64,000 bases of DNA from Anaerolineaceae bacterium UBA5404 (GTDB lineage: Bacteria > Chloroflexota > Anaerolineae > Anaerolineales > Anaerolineaceae): contig DHNY01000012.1 in assembly GCA_002409625.1 (NCBI GenBank), forward strand, positions 84,175-148,174. Direction: 5' to 3'. Shown here piece by piece: positions 42,258-50,859 of this stretch. The notes below the pieces were generated by a model. It worked only from the letters and a program-made list of their open reading frames with translations. It searched no databases and was not told where the DNA came from. The position numbers and the translations under genes are program-made. The first letter of the stretch is position 1, and the number at the start of each line of letters is the position of its first letter.

Positions 42258-43210
42258 TGGGTTTTCTCCTCAGTCCAATAAACGCTTGCCTCTTGATCAG
42301 GCAAACATTGCTGATCTGTTTCCAGCAGCAAAATCTGCTCTTCTGGGGTTTTGAGCTTGAGCTGATAGCTTTCGCCCATGTACACGCAATCCAGTATTTC
42401 GCCTTTAAACTGAAAACGGGTTGCTTGTGGGCTCTCGCCAAGATGTCCGTCATGAGGACGCAAAAGCCAGCTATTGCTTGGATCCTGCTCATCTTCAACC
42501 AGATTGCCCAGACCCAAAAATTGTGCCACCCAGGCATCGGCGGGATTCTCGAACAGCTCTTGTGGGCTACCCTCTTGCACAACTAGCCCGTGGTTCAAAA
42601 TGACCAAGCGATCTGCCAAGCCAAAAGCCTCCTGGCGATCATGGGTTACATAGATGACCGGCTTGTGGCTTTCGCGCAGCATATAACGCAATTCATTGGT
42701 CAGCTGATTGCGCAAATTGTGGTCAAGCGCGCCCAGAGGCTCATCCAGCATTAGAAGGCGCGGGTTAGGCGCCAGCGCGCGCGCTAATGCGACGCGTTGC
42801 TGTTCGCCACCAGAGAGTTCGGTTACCGGGCGATTGGCAAAACTTTCCATGCGAATCGACTGCAAACGCTGGCTGACGATTGCGTCAATTTCATCAGCGG
42901 GTCGCTTTTGGGTTCGCAAACCAAAGGCGACATTTTCATAAACCGTGCGATGCGGAAACAAGGCGTAATCCTGAAACATCAAGCCAAAACCGCGCTTGTG
43001 CGGTGGCGTGTGCGCCAGATCTTCGCCTTGCCAATACACAGCGCCAGATTCGGCGTCTTCCAATCCGGCGATAATGCGCAAAAGCGTACTCTTACCACTA
43101 CCAGACGCACCCAAAAGGCAAATGATTTCACCTGCTTGCAAATCAAAGCTTACCCCATTCAGCAAAGGTTTACCCTCATAGCTTTTGTAAATATCACGCA
43201 CACTTAACAT
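42242..43210 (-). CDS. thiQ: ABC transporter ATP-binding protein, probably for thiamine
   Basis: 322 residues. Walker A 'GASGSGKST', Q-loop 'MFQDYALFPHRTVYENVAFG', signature 'LSGGEQQRVALARAL' and Walker B 'LLMLDEPLGALD' are complete. A TOBE-like C-terminal domain follows, so it is of the FbpC/PotA/ThiQ group. The thiamine assignment comes from context: same operon as a TPP riboswitch and thiamine pyrophosphokinase. Its ATG overlaps the permease stop by one base. Confidence 0.8.
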   Translation of the reverse strand: MLSVRDIYKSYEGKPLLNGVSFDLQAGEIICLLGASGSGKSTLLRIIAGLEDAESGAVYWQGEDLAHTPPHKRGFGLMFQDYALFPHRTVYENVAFGLRTQKRPADEIDAIVSQRLQSIRMESFANRPVTELSGGEQQRVALARALAPNPRLLMLDEPLGALDHNLRNQLTNELRYMLRESHKPVIYVTHDRQEAFGLADRLVILNHGLVVQEGSPQELFENPADAWVAQFLGLGNLVEDEQDPSNSWLLRPHDGHLGESPQATRFQFKGEILDCVYMGESYQLKLKTPEEQILLLETDQQCLPDQEASVYWTEEKTQCLKN

Positions 43211-44901
43211 CAGAACATTTCCTCACCGGGCAATCTTAGATGCTCAATCAGCAAACTGCCCAAAACACAAACCAACATCAGCAAACTGGACATTGCCAGG
43301 GCTTGACCATAGTTTAGCGCACCTGGCTGTGAAATGTAACGATAAATCGCCACCGGGATAGTGGGCATGGCAACATTGCTCAAAAAGCTGGATGCACCAA
43401 ATTCGCCCAATGAAATCGTAAACGAGAACAACAAACTCACCGCAATGGCTCTAAACAGAATGGGTAAATCCACTTCCCTAAAAACCCGCAAAGGGTTGGC
43501 ACCCATATTCTTTGCCGCCAGACGCAAGTTCTCTGGAATGCCACGCAAAGCAGGCAAGATGGTTCGGGTGACCAACGGGAGCGCCACCAAAGCGTGCGCG
43601 ATGGGAATGAGCGCCTGAAAGCGTCCTTGGGTGAGCAAACTGCTGCCAAAGACAATTAAAAAGCCCAAACCCAAGGTAACCGAGCTTGCGCCCAAGGGTA
43701 ACATGAAGAGCGGCTCCAAAAAACGACCCGACGCGCCGGAATAATGAATGGCATAAGCCGCCAACAAGCCTAATACCGTGGCGAGCAACATGGTGATTGA
43801 GGCGTAGCTTATCGAATTTCGTATGGCAGCAATAGGTGGCACATAAAATAGTGACCCTTCGCGGTTGAAAAAGAGCTCGCGGTAATAACGCAGCGTGAAA
43901 CCGGTCTGCAATTCGCCTCTTTCACCTCTGGCGGCTTCAAATGTAAAAAAGGAGCGCGTGACCAGGCTTAAAACAGGCGTTACCATCAACAAAAGCAATG
44001 TGACAATCATGAAAATGACGAATGCTTTTTCCCATGCGTTTTTAGCTTTGCGCAATCCAGAGCGTTCAGAGGCGATTGCCGCCTTGCCATAACGAGGTTG
44101 ATTGGTGCGATTGATCAAAGCACTCAATAAAAGCGTAAATATGAGCTGGATGATGGAAAGCAAGCCTGCCACAGGCAAATTGAACCTGCTCATAGCCTGG
44201 TTGTAGATTTCAACCTCTAAAGTGCTAAACTGAGGACCACCCAACATCAGCACCACACCAAAGCTGGTGAAATCGAACAAAAAGACCATTAGGGTTGCGC
44301 TCAAAATAGAAGGCATTAAAAGGGGCAAGGTAACTTCTTTAAAAGCTTTCCATGGCGAAGCGCCCAAACTTTGCGCCGCAGCCGGCAGGTTTTGGTTGAG
44401 TCGGGCTAAACTTGAGCCAACCATACGAATGATGATCGAGGTATTGTAAAACACATGCGCCAGCAAAATCGCGCCCATGCTGTTGAGCACCCGTAAAGGC
44501 GGCGAACTAAGATCGAACAAGGACATCAATCCCAGGTTTAGCCACCCGCGCGAACCCAAAAGGGTGTTAAAGGCGGTTGCCACAACCACAGTGGGCAAAA
44601 TAAAGGGAATGATGGTCATGGTTCGCAGGATTTTACGTCCTTTAAACTGAAATCGCGCAAAAAGCCAGGCTGCAGGCAAGCCTAAAATAAGGGTAAGCAG
44701 GGTGGAAAGTGTGGCTTGGTAAAGCGTAAAACCAAGCGGCTTGCTGACTTGTGTCCAGCGGAAAAGTTGCCAGCCTTGTCTAAAACGCTCTGAAAAAACC
44801 AAGCGGAAGATGGCTACCAAGGGCTGATAGAAAAACACCGCCAAAAATGCCAGTGGGATCGCCCATAGCAAAACAACTTGCCAGCTTGGTCTTTTCTGCA
44901 T
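43210..44901 (-). CDS. thiP: ABC transporter permease with two fused permease domains, probably for thiamine
   Basis: 563 residues, about 12 membrane segments. Each half has a coupling loop: 'AAQSLGASPWKAFKEVTLPL' and 'AAKNMGANPLRVFREVDLPI'. The fused form is that of ThiP and FbpB. The operon gives the substrate. It starts 32 bases after the lipoprotein gene. Confidence 0.82.
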   Translation of the reverse strand: MQKRPSWQVVLLWAIPLAFLAVFFYQPLVAIFRLVFSERFRQGWQLFRWTQVSKPLGFTLYQATLSTLLTLILGLPAAWLFARFQFKGRKILRTMTIIPFILPTVVVATAFNTLLGSRGWLNLGLMSLFDLSSPPLRVLNSMGAILLAHVFYNTSIIIRMVGSSLARLNQNLPAAAQSLGASPWKAFKEVTLPLLMPSILSATLMVFLFDFTSFGVVLMLGGPQFSTLEVEIYNQAMSRFNLPVAGLLSIIQLIFTLLLSALINRTNQPRYGKAAIASERSGLRKAKNAWEKAFVIFMIVTLLLLMVTPVLSLVTRSFFTFEAARGERGELQTGFTLRYYRELFFNREGSLFYVPPIAAIRNSISYASITMLLATVLGLLAAYAIHYSGASGRFLEPLFMLPLGASSVTLGLGFLIVFGSSLLTQGRFQALIPIAHALVALPLVTRTILPALRGIPENLRLAAKNMGANPLRVFREVDLPILFRAIAVSLLFSFTISLGEFGASSFLSNVAMPTIPVAIYRYISQPGALNYGQALAMSSLLMLVCVLGSLLIEHLRLPGEEMF

Positions 44902-44933
44902 CTCTTTTCCGTGTCTCGTTTCTTAAACGTTGG

Positions 44934-46007
44934 CTAATTGCCCAGCATCAATTCAACCCATTGCTCAACCCAAGCGTCACGTTTTTCAGCGATCAGCGCG
45001 GGGTCAAGACTGGCTGGTTTTTCGGGAATTTGGCTACCCTTCACAAACCCTTCGGGCAATTGTGCTTCTGGTAAAACCGGGAAAACAAACATTTGCATGG
45101 GCACATCTTCCTGAAAATCCTTGCTCAGCAAGAAGTCAATAAACTTTTCAGCCATGGCGCGTTGTTTGGTGCCTTTGAGGATGCCAGCAAACTCAATCTG
45201 TCGCCAGCATGCGTCATCCGCGACGATTGAGGCAGTGGGTGACTCTTCAAGCTCAACTTCAGCGTAAATCAGTTCAGCCGCCGGGCTGGAAGCATAAGAA
45301 ACCACCATCGGTTGCGGACCTTTGCCAGAAGAGCCTGAAAAGTTGGTGTAGTAGGCTGTTTCCCAATCGGAGGTAATGGCAACTTCATTCGCTTTGAGCT
45401 GTTGCCACCAGTCCAACCAGCCTTCTTCGCCAAAATGGGCAATGGTCGCCATCATAAAGGCTAAACCCGGTGATGAGGTGCTGGGATTCTCCACAGCTAA
45501 AAGGCCTTTATAAGCAGGGTCAATCAAAGCTTCGAGCGAATCAGGTAAGTCTAAACCCTTATCGGCAAACCAAGCTTTGTCATAGTTAATGCAAACATCG
45601 CCGTAATCAACCGGCAAAGCGCCGTTTTTGGGGTCGAGTTTAAAGCGAGCATCGATTTTAGCCAAAGCTGGGGCATTGTATGGCTCAAAAATGTCATTTT
45701 CCAAAGCGCGGGAAAGGAAGGTGTTATCCAATCCATAAAAAACATCCGCTTCCTGGGCGCCCGTGGTGCTGGTGAGGATAAGGCGGTTGAGCGCGCTGCC
45801 TGTATCGCCGCCCTTAATGATGTTGACTTTGACGTTATTATCGGTTTCAAAGCGGGTCATAAGCTCGGCGGTGATATCAAATGAGTCGTGGGTCATCACG
45901 TTAAGCACGCTGGGTTCTTGCGGTGCTTGTGGGTCGGCTGGGCTTTTGGGCGTGCATGCTACCAAGAGCAAAGCCACTATGATGAGGGTTAGAAGTACTT
46001 TTTTAAT
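44934..46007 (-). CDS. thiB: Thiamine-binding lipoprotein, probable ATT start
   Basis: 357 residues if translation starts at the ATT at 46007-46005, where AAGGA lies 10 bases upstream and the start overlaps the thiN stop (ATTAA). No ATG, GTG or CTG gives a full signal peptide with a ribosome-binding site; a TTG at 46025 lacks one. The signal peptide has lipobox 'LLVAC'. The mature part resembles TbpA/ThiB: 'VLNVMTHDSFDITAELM', 'GDTGSALNRLIL', 'VDYGDVCINYDKAWF' and 'SWETAYYTNF'. It delivers thiamine or its phosphates to ThiPQ. Confidence 0.82.
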   Translation of the reverse strand: MKKVLLTLIIVALLLVACTPKSPADPQAPQEPSVLNVMTHDSFDITAELMTRFETDNNVKVNIIKGGDTGSALNRLILTSTTGAQEADVFYGLDNTFLSRALENDIFEPYNAPALAKIDARFKLDPKNGALPVDYGDVCINYDKAWFADKGLDLPDSLEALIDPAYKGLLAVENPSTSSPGLAFMMATIAHFGEEGWLDWWQQLKANEVAITSDWETAYYTNFSGSSGKGPQPMVVSYASSPAAELIYAEVELEESPTASIVADDACWRQIEFAGILKGTKQRAMAEKFIDFLLSKDFQEDVPMQMFVFPVLPEAQLPEGFVKGSQIPEKPASLDPALIAEKRDAWVEQWVELMLGN

Positions 46008-46695
46008 TATTATCTTTCCTTTCAACGAAAGTTTTATTGATTGTGTCACTTTTTCTGGTGTGCACCAGCAAGAGTTCACCTTTGGCAACACTGACGCGAA
46101 TGTTCTTTTCAAGGGCGAGGTTGCTATTGCCGCGCGTGCTGCCAAAAATGAGGGTTTCATTGTGAAGAGGGTAAGCCAAATTGTGCGTTTCGCGCACCAA
46201 AACATCCCCACGCCAGGGAATGAGTGAAACGATATCCTCTGGCTCAAGGTCTAAACAAAAGTCTTCTTGCACATGAAAAACGCGGGTGATGCCATCATCA
46301 AAGTAAAGCTTTAGGTCCTGAGAAAGGTTCCGTGCCAATGAGAACAAGCCCAGATTCCCCAAAAGATGGTCAAGCCTGCCACCCAAACCAAAGGCGATGA
46401 GAATTTCTTTAAACCCGCGAGTAATCGCCTCACGCAAGGCTAATTCAAGGTCAGTAAAGTCTTTTTGCGCTTTAAAACGCAGGATTTCGGTTTGCTTTTC
46501 TTCAAGGGTTTTTAAAAAGACGGGATCGATGGAATCCAGATCACCCATCAGCAAATCGGGCTTTAGACCTAAGGCATCCAAATAGCGCATGCCTCCATCC
46601 ACGGCGATGATAAAATCATCGTCGCGCAAACTTAAAAGATCGGGCCTTTCAGCGATGCCGTTGCTTACCAATATGGCGCGTTTTTGTTTTTGCAT
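46003..46695 (-). CDS. thiN: Thiamine pyrophosphokinase
   Basis: 230 residues from ATG 46695. Converts thiamine plus ATP to TPP. 'FIIAVDGGMRYLDALGLKPD', 'LLMGDLDSID' and 'QKDFTDLELAL' form the catalytic N-terminal domain, and the substrate-binding C-terminal domain ends with 'FGSTRGNSNLAL'. A longer frame starting at 46755 would begin inside the riboswitch and is unlikely. It is the first gene of the TPP-riboswitch operon. Confidence 0.93.
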   Translation of the reverse strand: MQKQKRAILVSNGIAERPDLLSLRDDDFIIAVDGGMRYLDALGLKPDLLMGDLDSIDPVFLKTLEEKQTEILRFKAQKDFTDLELALREAITRGFKEILIAFGLGGRLDHLLGNLGLFSLARNLSQDLKLYFDDGITRVFHVQEDFCLDLEPEDIVSLIPWRGDVLVRETHNLAYPLHNETLIFGSTRGNSNLALEKNIRVSVAKGELLLVHTRKSDTINKTFVERKDNN

Positions 46696-46698
46696 AAT

Positions 46699-46726
46699 AA
46701 AACACCCTCGCCGTGGAGGGTGTTTT
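46699..46726 (-). promoter_or_regulatory. Expression-platform hairpin of the TPP riboswitch
   Basis: An 11-bp perfect stem (AAAACACCCTC / GAGGGTGTTTT) with a 6-base loop. On the mRNA its 3' arm holds GAGGG, the only candidate ribosome-binding site of thiN, 9 bases from the ATG. The hairpin would hide the site; it could also act as a terminator because UUUUAUUAU follows. It is the likely switch between riboswitch and gene. Confidence 0.75.
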
Positions 46727-46740
46727 TTGGTTATTGTCCA

Positions 46741-46824
46741 TCCCTCCGCCGGCATTATCCGGATCAGGTTTGCGGGTCGGACCTCGTGTCCCTCTCAGCC
46801 CTTTCGGGCTCCCCGTGTTGCACC
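46741..46824 (-). promoter_or_regulatory. TPP riboswitch (THI element)
   Basis: On the minus strand, GGGGAGCCC-GAAA-GGGCTGAGAGGGA, then GACCC and ACCTGATCCGGATAATGCCGG and GGAGGGA. These are the conserved parts of the thi box, including the CTGAGA and ACCTGATCNGGNTAATNCCNGCG blocks. It begins at the predicted transcript start. It should shut off thiN-thiBPQ when thiamine pyrophosphate is plentiful. Confidence 0.97.
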
Positions 46825-46828
46825 TATG

Positions 46829-46856
46829 ATGATAGCATAGCTGCGATTTTTTGCAA
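46829..46856 (-). promoter_or_regulatory. Promoter of the thiamine operon
   Basis: TTGCAA (46851-46856), 16-base spacer, TATCAT (46829-46834) on the minus strand. The start would fall at about 46822, right at the 5' end of the riboswitch. Confidence 0.65.
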
Positions 46857-46912
46857 ATACTTGTTTAGTCTATAACACGACCTTCATGCTTCTTTGTCAG
46901 CTTCCTAAGCCT

Positions 46913-49498
46913 TTAAGGTAAGAGGTTCCAGAAGCGTACCGTACCATCGTAGGAAGTTGAAACTAATGTCGTCCCATCTGCGCTCATGCGTATAAAGATA
47001 ATTCTATCGCTATGTTGTGAAAAAGTTGCTACTTGTGAGCCATCAGAAACGTCAAAAGCTGCCAGTTCTCTTCCCAGAGGCACCAAAAGACCCTTGCTGT
47101 CCTTGGTAAACTCGATGGCATAAGTGTAGTTGTAATCGGTTTCAATTTTGCGAACCTGGCTACCAGTTCTGGGATCCCACAAGATGAGATAAGGGTCATC
47201 TCCCGCGCTGGCCAGGTATTGCCCATCGGGTGAAAAGGTGATCGTTCGCACCCAATCTTCGTGACCTTCCATAACATGCAGCGAAGCACCTGTCTGGGCA
47301 TCCCAAATGCGAACCACATGATCATCTCCGGCGCTGGCAATAAGCTTCCCATCGGGAGAGATAGCTACCGTGCGCACATAATCTGTATGTCCAACCAAGT
47401 TATGCAGTAATGTAGAGCTATTGTTATCCCAAACCTTTACACTTCCATCGTCACATCCAGTGACAAGCATGGTCTGATCGTTTGAAAGCGCAATTTGCCT
47501 GATCCAATCATCGTGAGCATAGAAAAGCGACTTCTCAGCACTTGTTTCAGCGTCGCGATAACTGATGTAACCACCGTATGTACCGCCAATGAGTGTGTTT
47601 CCGTCCGATGAAAAAATGGGGGAAATCATCATATCTGAGTAATTGTCATCTCTCCTCCAGATCATATCCCCGTTATTATCCAACATTAAGCCCACATCAT
47701 TACCATCCATGACAAAGGCTTTGTCACCATTAGGTGAGACGGCTAAAGATAAGTAGCTATCCACATAAGCAGTTATCGTAAGATCAGGGTCGGCATCATT
47801 AAAATCCCAAACCGCAAGCTTCCCATCAGAGTTTTGGCCAAGAAACTTAGTCCCAACCGGGCTTGTCTTCAAGCGCGTAAATTGTAAGGTTGAATATGTG
47901 TATTCTTTGGATGAGGATCCGCCCGTTGCGCTCCAGGATTGCACATTACCACTGCCACAGCTGGCAAGCACATTCTTATCATCTGGAGAAAAAAGGACAC
48001 TCAAACAAGCATCTTCACCAGAACCAAATTCTTCCCTTTTTGAACCAGTTGTTGCGTCGTTTAAGGTTACAAGCCCATCATCTCCCGCACCTGCCACAAA
48101 TTGGCTATTGGATGACCATGCTAGATCATTGACGTAATCGTTATGTGAAGGCATCTCTTTTAGAAGGCTTCCGGAATTAACATCCCAGATTTTAATGACA
48201 CCTTCATCGTTACCAGTAGCAAGTTTTTGCCCGTCGGGTGAAAGGGAAAATGAATAATAGTATTCATCAGTCACAAGCGTGGTGGCATATTCAAAGGTGT
48301 TACCTGATCGCCGGTAAATAAATATCCCGTCATTGTAGTCTGCAGCCAAAACAGTGCCATTAGCAGAAAGCGAAAGCCTAAAGCCAATAATATCCTCAGC
48401 GAACATGTAATGGTAATCCTCAGTAATACTGTAAAAAGTAATGCCATCATATCTCGAAATTAACAGAAAACCATCCGGTAAGAAGGCTACATCATAAATT
48501 CTTTCGCCATTAAAAAGGGTTCTTACATAGTCAAATGGTTCCCTCGTAAAAATATCCACACCGGAGGTTGTGGCTACCGCAATATTAACTTCATTAGAGG
48601 AAATGTCAAAGCCAGTTAATTTCCCATTCCCACCAACGCTCGTTGTATACAGTGAATGTATGTTGGAAAATGTGATAACGTCACGACTTATGGGTTCATC
48701 TGTACCTCCCCAAGGATCAGGGGTGTTGGTAGCCCAACCCAGAGGATCAGGGGTGCTGGTAGGCCAGCCCTCAGGGTCAGGGGTTCCTGCCATGGTGGGG
48801 GTTGGGTCAACCGGAAAGACAGATCCACCTTGCTTACCAAAGCTAATTGGCGTGGGTTCAGGACCACCAGCCTTGCGAATACCCCGAGTTATGATCGGGC
48901 GGAAAACGGTAAACAGCAAAACAAGTGCGATGAGCACTAAAAGCCCTAATGCGCCTAATAGAATCCCAATACCTTTACCTTTAGCCTTTTTAGGTTTGGC
49001 TTGCATTGGTGGCTGGGGTGGGTAACCATAAGGCGGTTGTCCATAGCTTTGAGGCTGCTGAGGTGGTTGCTGTGGATATTGCTGGGGTGGCTGTGGTGGG
49101 TATTGCTGAGCCTGCTGTGGAGGATATTGCTGAGGTGGCTGCTGTGGATATTGTTGCTGAGCCTGCTGAGGTGAGTATTGCTGTGGCGCTGGCTGAGGTG
49201 GCTGAGGTGGGTATTGCTGAGCCTGTTGAGGTGGGTATTGCTGTGGTGGCTGCGGTGGATATTGTTGGGGCGCTTGTGTTGAAAAACTCACAAACTCACC
49301 TTCAGTCTGCCCGATCACAGGACCAGTCGTTGGCAGCGGAACAGGTGCTTGCTCTGGCATGCTTTGTTCTGTCGGTTGAACCTCTTCTTGAAAGGACTTT
49401 GCTTCTTCTGAAACTTGATCCTGGCTTATGGACGCGCCACAATTCATACAAAATTTGCTACCAGGATTATTGCTCGTCTCGCAATAAGGACAAATCAT
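46913..49498 (-). CDS. Zinc-ribbon / Pro-Gln-rich / membrane / WD40-repeat protein
   Basis: 861 residues. Zinc ribbon with cysteines 3, 6, 17, 20; a Gln/Pro/Tyr repeat region (about 75-165, 'PPQQYPPQQAQQYPPQ'); one membrane helix (about 180-200, 'ILLGALGLLVLIALVLLFTV'); a Pro/Thr linker with 'TPDP' units; then a large beta-propeller. WD40 repeats are recognisable ('NDLAWSSNSQFVAGAGDDG', 'GHTDYVRTVAISPDGKLIAS', 'IRIWDAQTG'-like 'VRIWDAQTG'). The ribbon is probably cytoplasmic and the propeller outside. GGAGG upstream of the ATG supports the start. Role unknown; such proteins are common in Anaerolineae. Confidence 0.85.
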   Translation of the reverse strand: MICPYCETSNNPGSKFCMNCGASISQDQVSEEAKSFQEEVQPTEQSMPEQAPVPLPTTGPVIGQTEGEFVSFSTQAPQQYPPQPPQQYPPQQAQQYPPQPPQPAPQQYSPQQAQQQYPQQPPQQYPPQQAQQYPPQPPQQYPQQPPQQPQSYGQPPYGYPPQPPMQAKPKKAKGKGIGILLGALGLLVLIALVLLFTVFRPIITRGIRKAGGPEPTPISFGKQGGSVFPVDPTPTMAGTPDPEGWPTSTPDPLGWATNTPDPWGGTDEPISRDVITFSNIHSLYTTSVGGNGKLTGFDISSNEVNIAVATTSGVDIFTREPFDYVRTLFNGERIYDVAFLPDGFLLISRYDGITFYSITEDYHYMFAEDIIGFRLSLSANGTVLAADYNDGIFIYRRSGNTFEYATTLVTDEYYYSFSLSPDGQKLATGNDEGVIKIWDVNSGSLLKEMPSHNDYVNDLAWSSNSQFVAGAGDDGLVTLNDATTGSKREEFGSGEDACLSVLFSPDDKNVLASCGSGNVQSWSATGGSSSKEYTYSTLQFTRLKTSPVGTKFLGQNSDGKLAVWDFNDADPDLTITAYVDSYLSLAVSPNGDKAFVMDGNDVGLMLDNNGDMIWRRDDNYSDMMISPIFSSDGNTLIGGTYGGYISYRDAETSAEKSLFYAHDDWIRQIALSNDQTMLVTGCDDGSVKVWDNNSSTLLHNLVGHTDYVRTVAISPDGKLIASAGDDHVVRIWDAQTGASLHVMEGHEDWVRTITFSPDGQYLASAGDDPYLILWDPRTGSQVRKIETDYNYTYAIEFTKDSKGLLVPLGRELAAFDVSDGSQVATFSQHSDRIIFIRMSADGTTLVSTSYDGTVRFWNLLP
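49003..49270 (-). repeat. Low-complexity CAG/CCA-rich coding repeat
   Basis: Irregular repeats of about 9-24 bases encode PPQQYPPQ and related units of the WD40 protein. Copies differ in codons and length, so this is a coding repeat and not a CRISPR array. Confidence 0.8.
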
Positions 49499-49843
49499 AA
49501 TTACCTCCGGGATTAACTATTATTTAAAAAGAACAGAAAACATCTTTTATTATTCTACCAAGCTTTAACCCAACGTGGTGATTTATTTCGGGTAAATTTC
49601 CGCCTTTTCACCCATTTTTCAGGAATGTCTCCCTATTTTCACCTTAGCTGGTGATAATGTGCTCGTAAGAGCTCAAAAGCCCCTCATTAGCGCGTTTGAA
49701 AGGCTTGTTTTTTGATGGATAGGTTGATTATCCCTATAAAGCCTTTACACACATATTTGTGTGATCAATACTGAAAGGAATGCTCACCAAATACTGTATT
49801 TTTGGACTTTTTGGAGCTTTTTTATTTGTTTGCGGTGTAATTC
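49499..49843. other. Intergenic region between the WD40 gene and holA
   Basis: 345 bases. The left end holds the WD40 ribosome-binding site (GGAGG). A small hairpin CACACA-TATT-TGTGTG (49748-49763) lies downstream of holA but has no U-tract. No credible gene or promoter was seen. Confidence 0.4.
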
Positions 49844-50857
49844 TTATTGGGTAAGTTGAGCGATGAGCAATTGGAATGCCAGCAAGCCCGGCATACCGCC
49901 CGTTTTGATATCTTCATCGATTTTTAAGAGTTTGCCATGAATATCCACGAGTTGTGCCATGCTAAAACGCCCGGCTTGTTTATGCAATTTGTTGGCGACA
50001 AAACTCATTACTTTGAGTTCTTTTTGCACCCGGTCTGCTCTGCCACCTTCATCCATCACTTCGCGGGCTTGGATAAGCAATCGGAATTGACGATGAACCA
50101 TGCCGGCTAGCTCCATGACGTCACTTTTTTCGGTGAGCAATAAAAACTGTTCCATCGCTTTTTTTCCATTACGCTCGCCAAGTGCGTCAACCAAGGCGAA
50201 AATATCGCCTTCCTGGTCTTGGGCAGTGAGCAAAACCACATCCTGGGCACTAATTTTGGCTTGCTCACCAGCATAGGCAATCAGTTTATCAAGTTCATGG
50301 CCGGCGCGTAAAGTGTCATTGCCCACATACTCCGCCAGGAGAACCGAGGCATTGGTGTCCATTTCGCCACCTTTTTCTTTACACAGTCGCCTGATCCACA
50401 GAGGCATGTCATCCTGAGACGGCAAAGAGCAGTTCACCACAATACCCTGCTCAGGATGAGTGTTTATCCACTCTTCAACCCATTTATAAGATTTGATATT
50501 TTCCCAGCCAGCGTTACCACTCCGCTTAATAATCTGATCCTCAACCTGGAGCACCAAAGCTGTGCTTTCGGGAAGCTCATCAAAGAGCTTTAGAACGCGT
50601 TCTTTATTATCTTTTGCCTGTTTGCTTAAAAAATTTCGTGCGTTTTCAAGGATGACCAAACGACGTGGCGCCAAAAAGGGCACCGCCATAACATCTGCCA
50701 CCAAACCGTTTATATTAAGGCTTTCACCATCCAAAATGCTGGTGTTAAGATCCGCAGTATCGGGGTCACCCAAGCCAGCCTTAAAAGTGGCAATCAACTC
50801 TCGAAAGCGAGTCTTATCGTCGCCACGCAGGAGGTAAAGGCTGGGTGCAACAGTCAC
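49844..50857 (-). CDS. holA: DNA polymerase III delta subunit
   Basis: 337 residues, clamp-loader wrench that opens the sliding clamp. 'YLLRGDDKTRFRELIATFK' and 'VPFLAPRRLVILENARNFL' at the N-terminus, 'WIRRLCKEKGGEMDTNASVLL' in the middle and a helical C-terminus with 'LLIQAREVMDEGGRADRVQK' fit HolA. It follows the DUF6391-like gene by 2 bases. Confidence 0.9.
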   Translation of the reverse strand: MTVAPSLYLLRGDDKTRFRELIATFKAGLGDPDTADLNTSILDGESLNINGLVADVMAVPFLAPRRLVILENARNFLSKQAKDNKERVLKLFDELPESTALVLQVEDQIIKRSGNAGWENIKSYKWVEEWINTHPEQGIVVNCSLPSQDDMPLWIRRLCKEKGGEMDTNASVLLAEYVGNDTLRAGHELDKLIAYAGEQAKISAQDVVLLTAQDQEGDIFALVDALGERNGKKAMEQFLLLTEKSDVMELAGMVHRQFRLLIQAREVMDEGGRADRVQKELKVMSFVANKLHKQAGRFSMAQLVDIHGKLLKIDEDIKTGGMPGLLAFQLLIAQLTQ

Positions 50858-50859
50858 GT

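Noticed and set aside
42242..46007. The ABC importer as an iron(III) or spermidine system
   Set aside because: The ATPase and fused permease would also fit iron uptake, but the TPP riboswitch, thiN in the same operon and the binding protein's likeness to ThiB make thiamine more likely.
46696..46755. A longer thiamine pyrophosphokinase starting at 46755
   Set aside because: The added residues would come from the riboswitch and switch hairpin. The ATG at 46695 fits the family N-terminus.
49003..49270. CRISPR-like regular repeats
   Set aside because: The repeats are in frame in the WD40 gene, unevenly sized and vary at codon third positions; no cas genes.
49780..49854. A 24-codon hydrophobic open frame on the plus strand (MLTKYCIFGL...)
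   Set aside because: The purine-rich AAAGGA is directly against the ATG with no spacing, the frame overlaps the 3' end of holA, and there is no promoter. Chance AT-rich hydrophobic frame is more likely.
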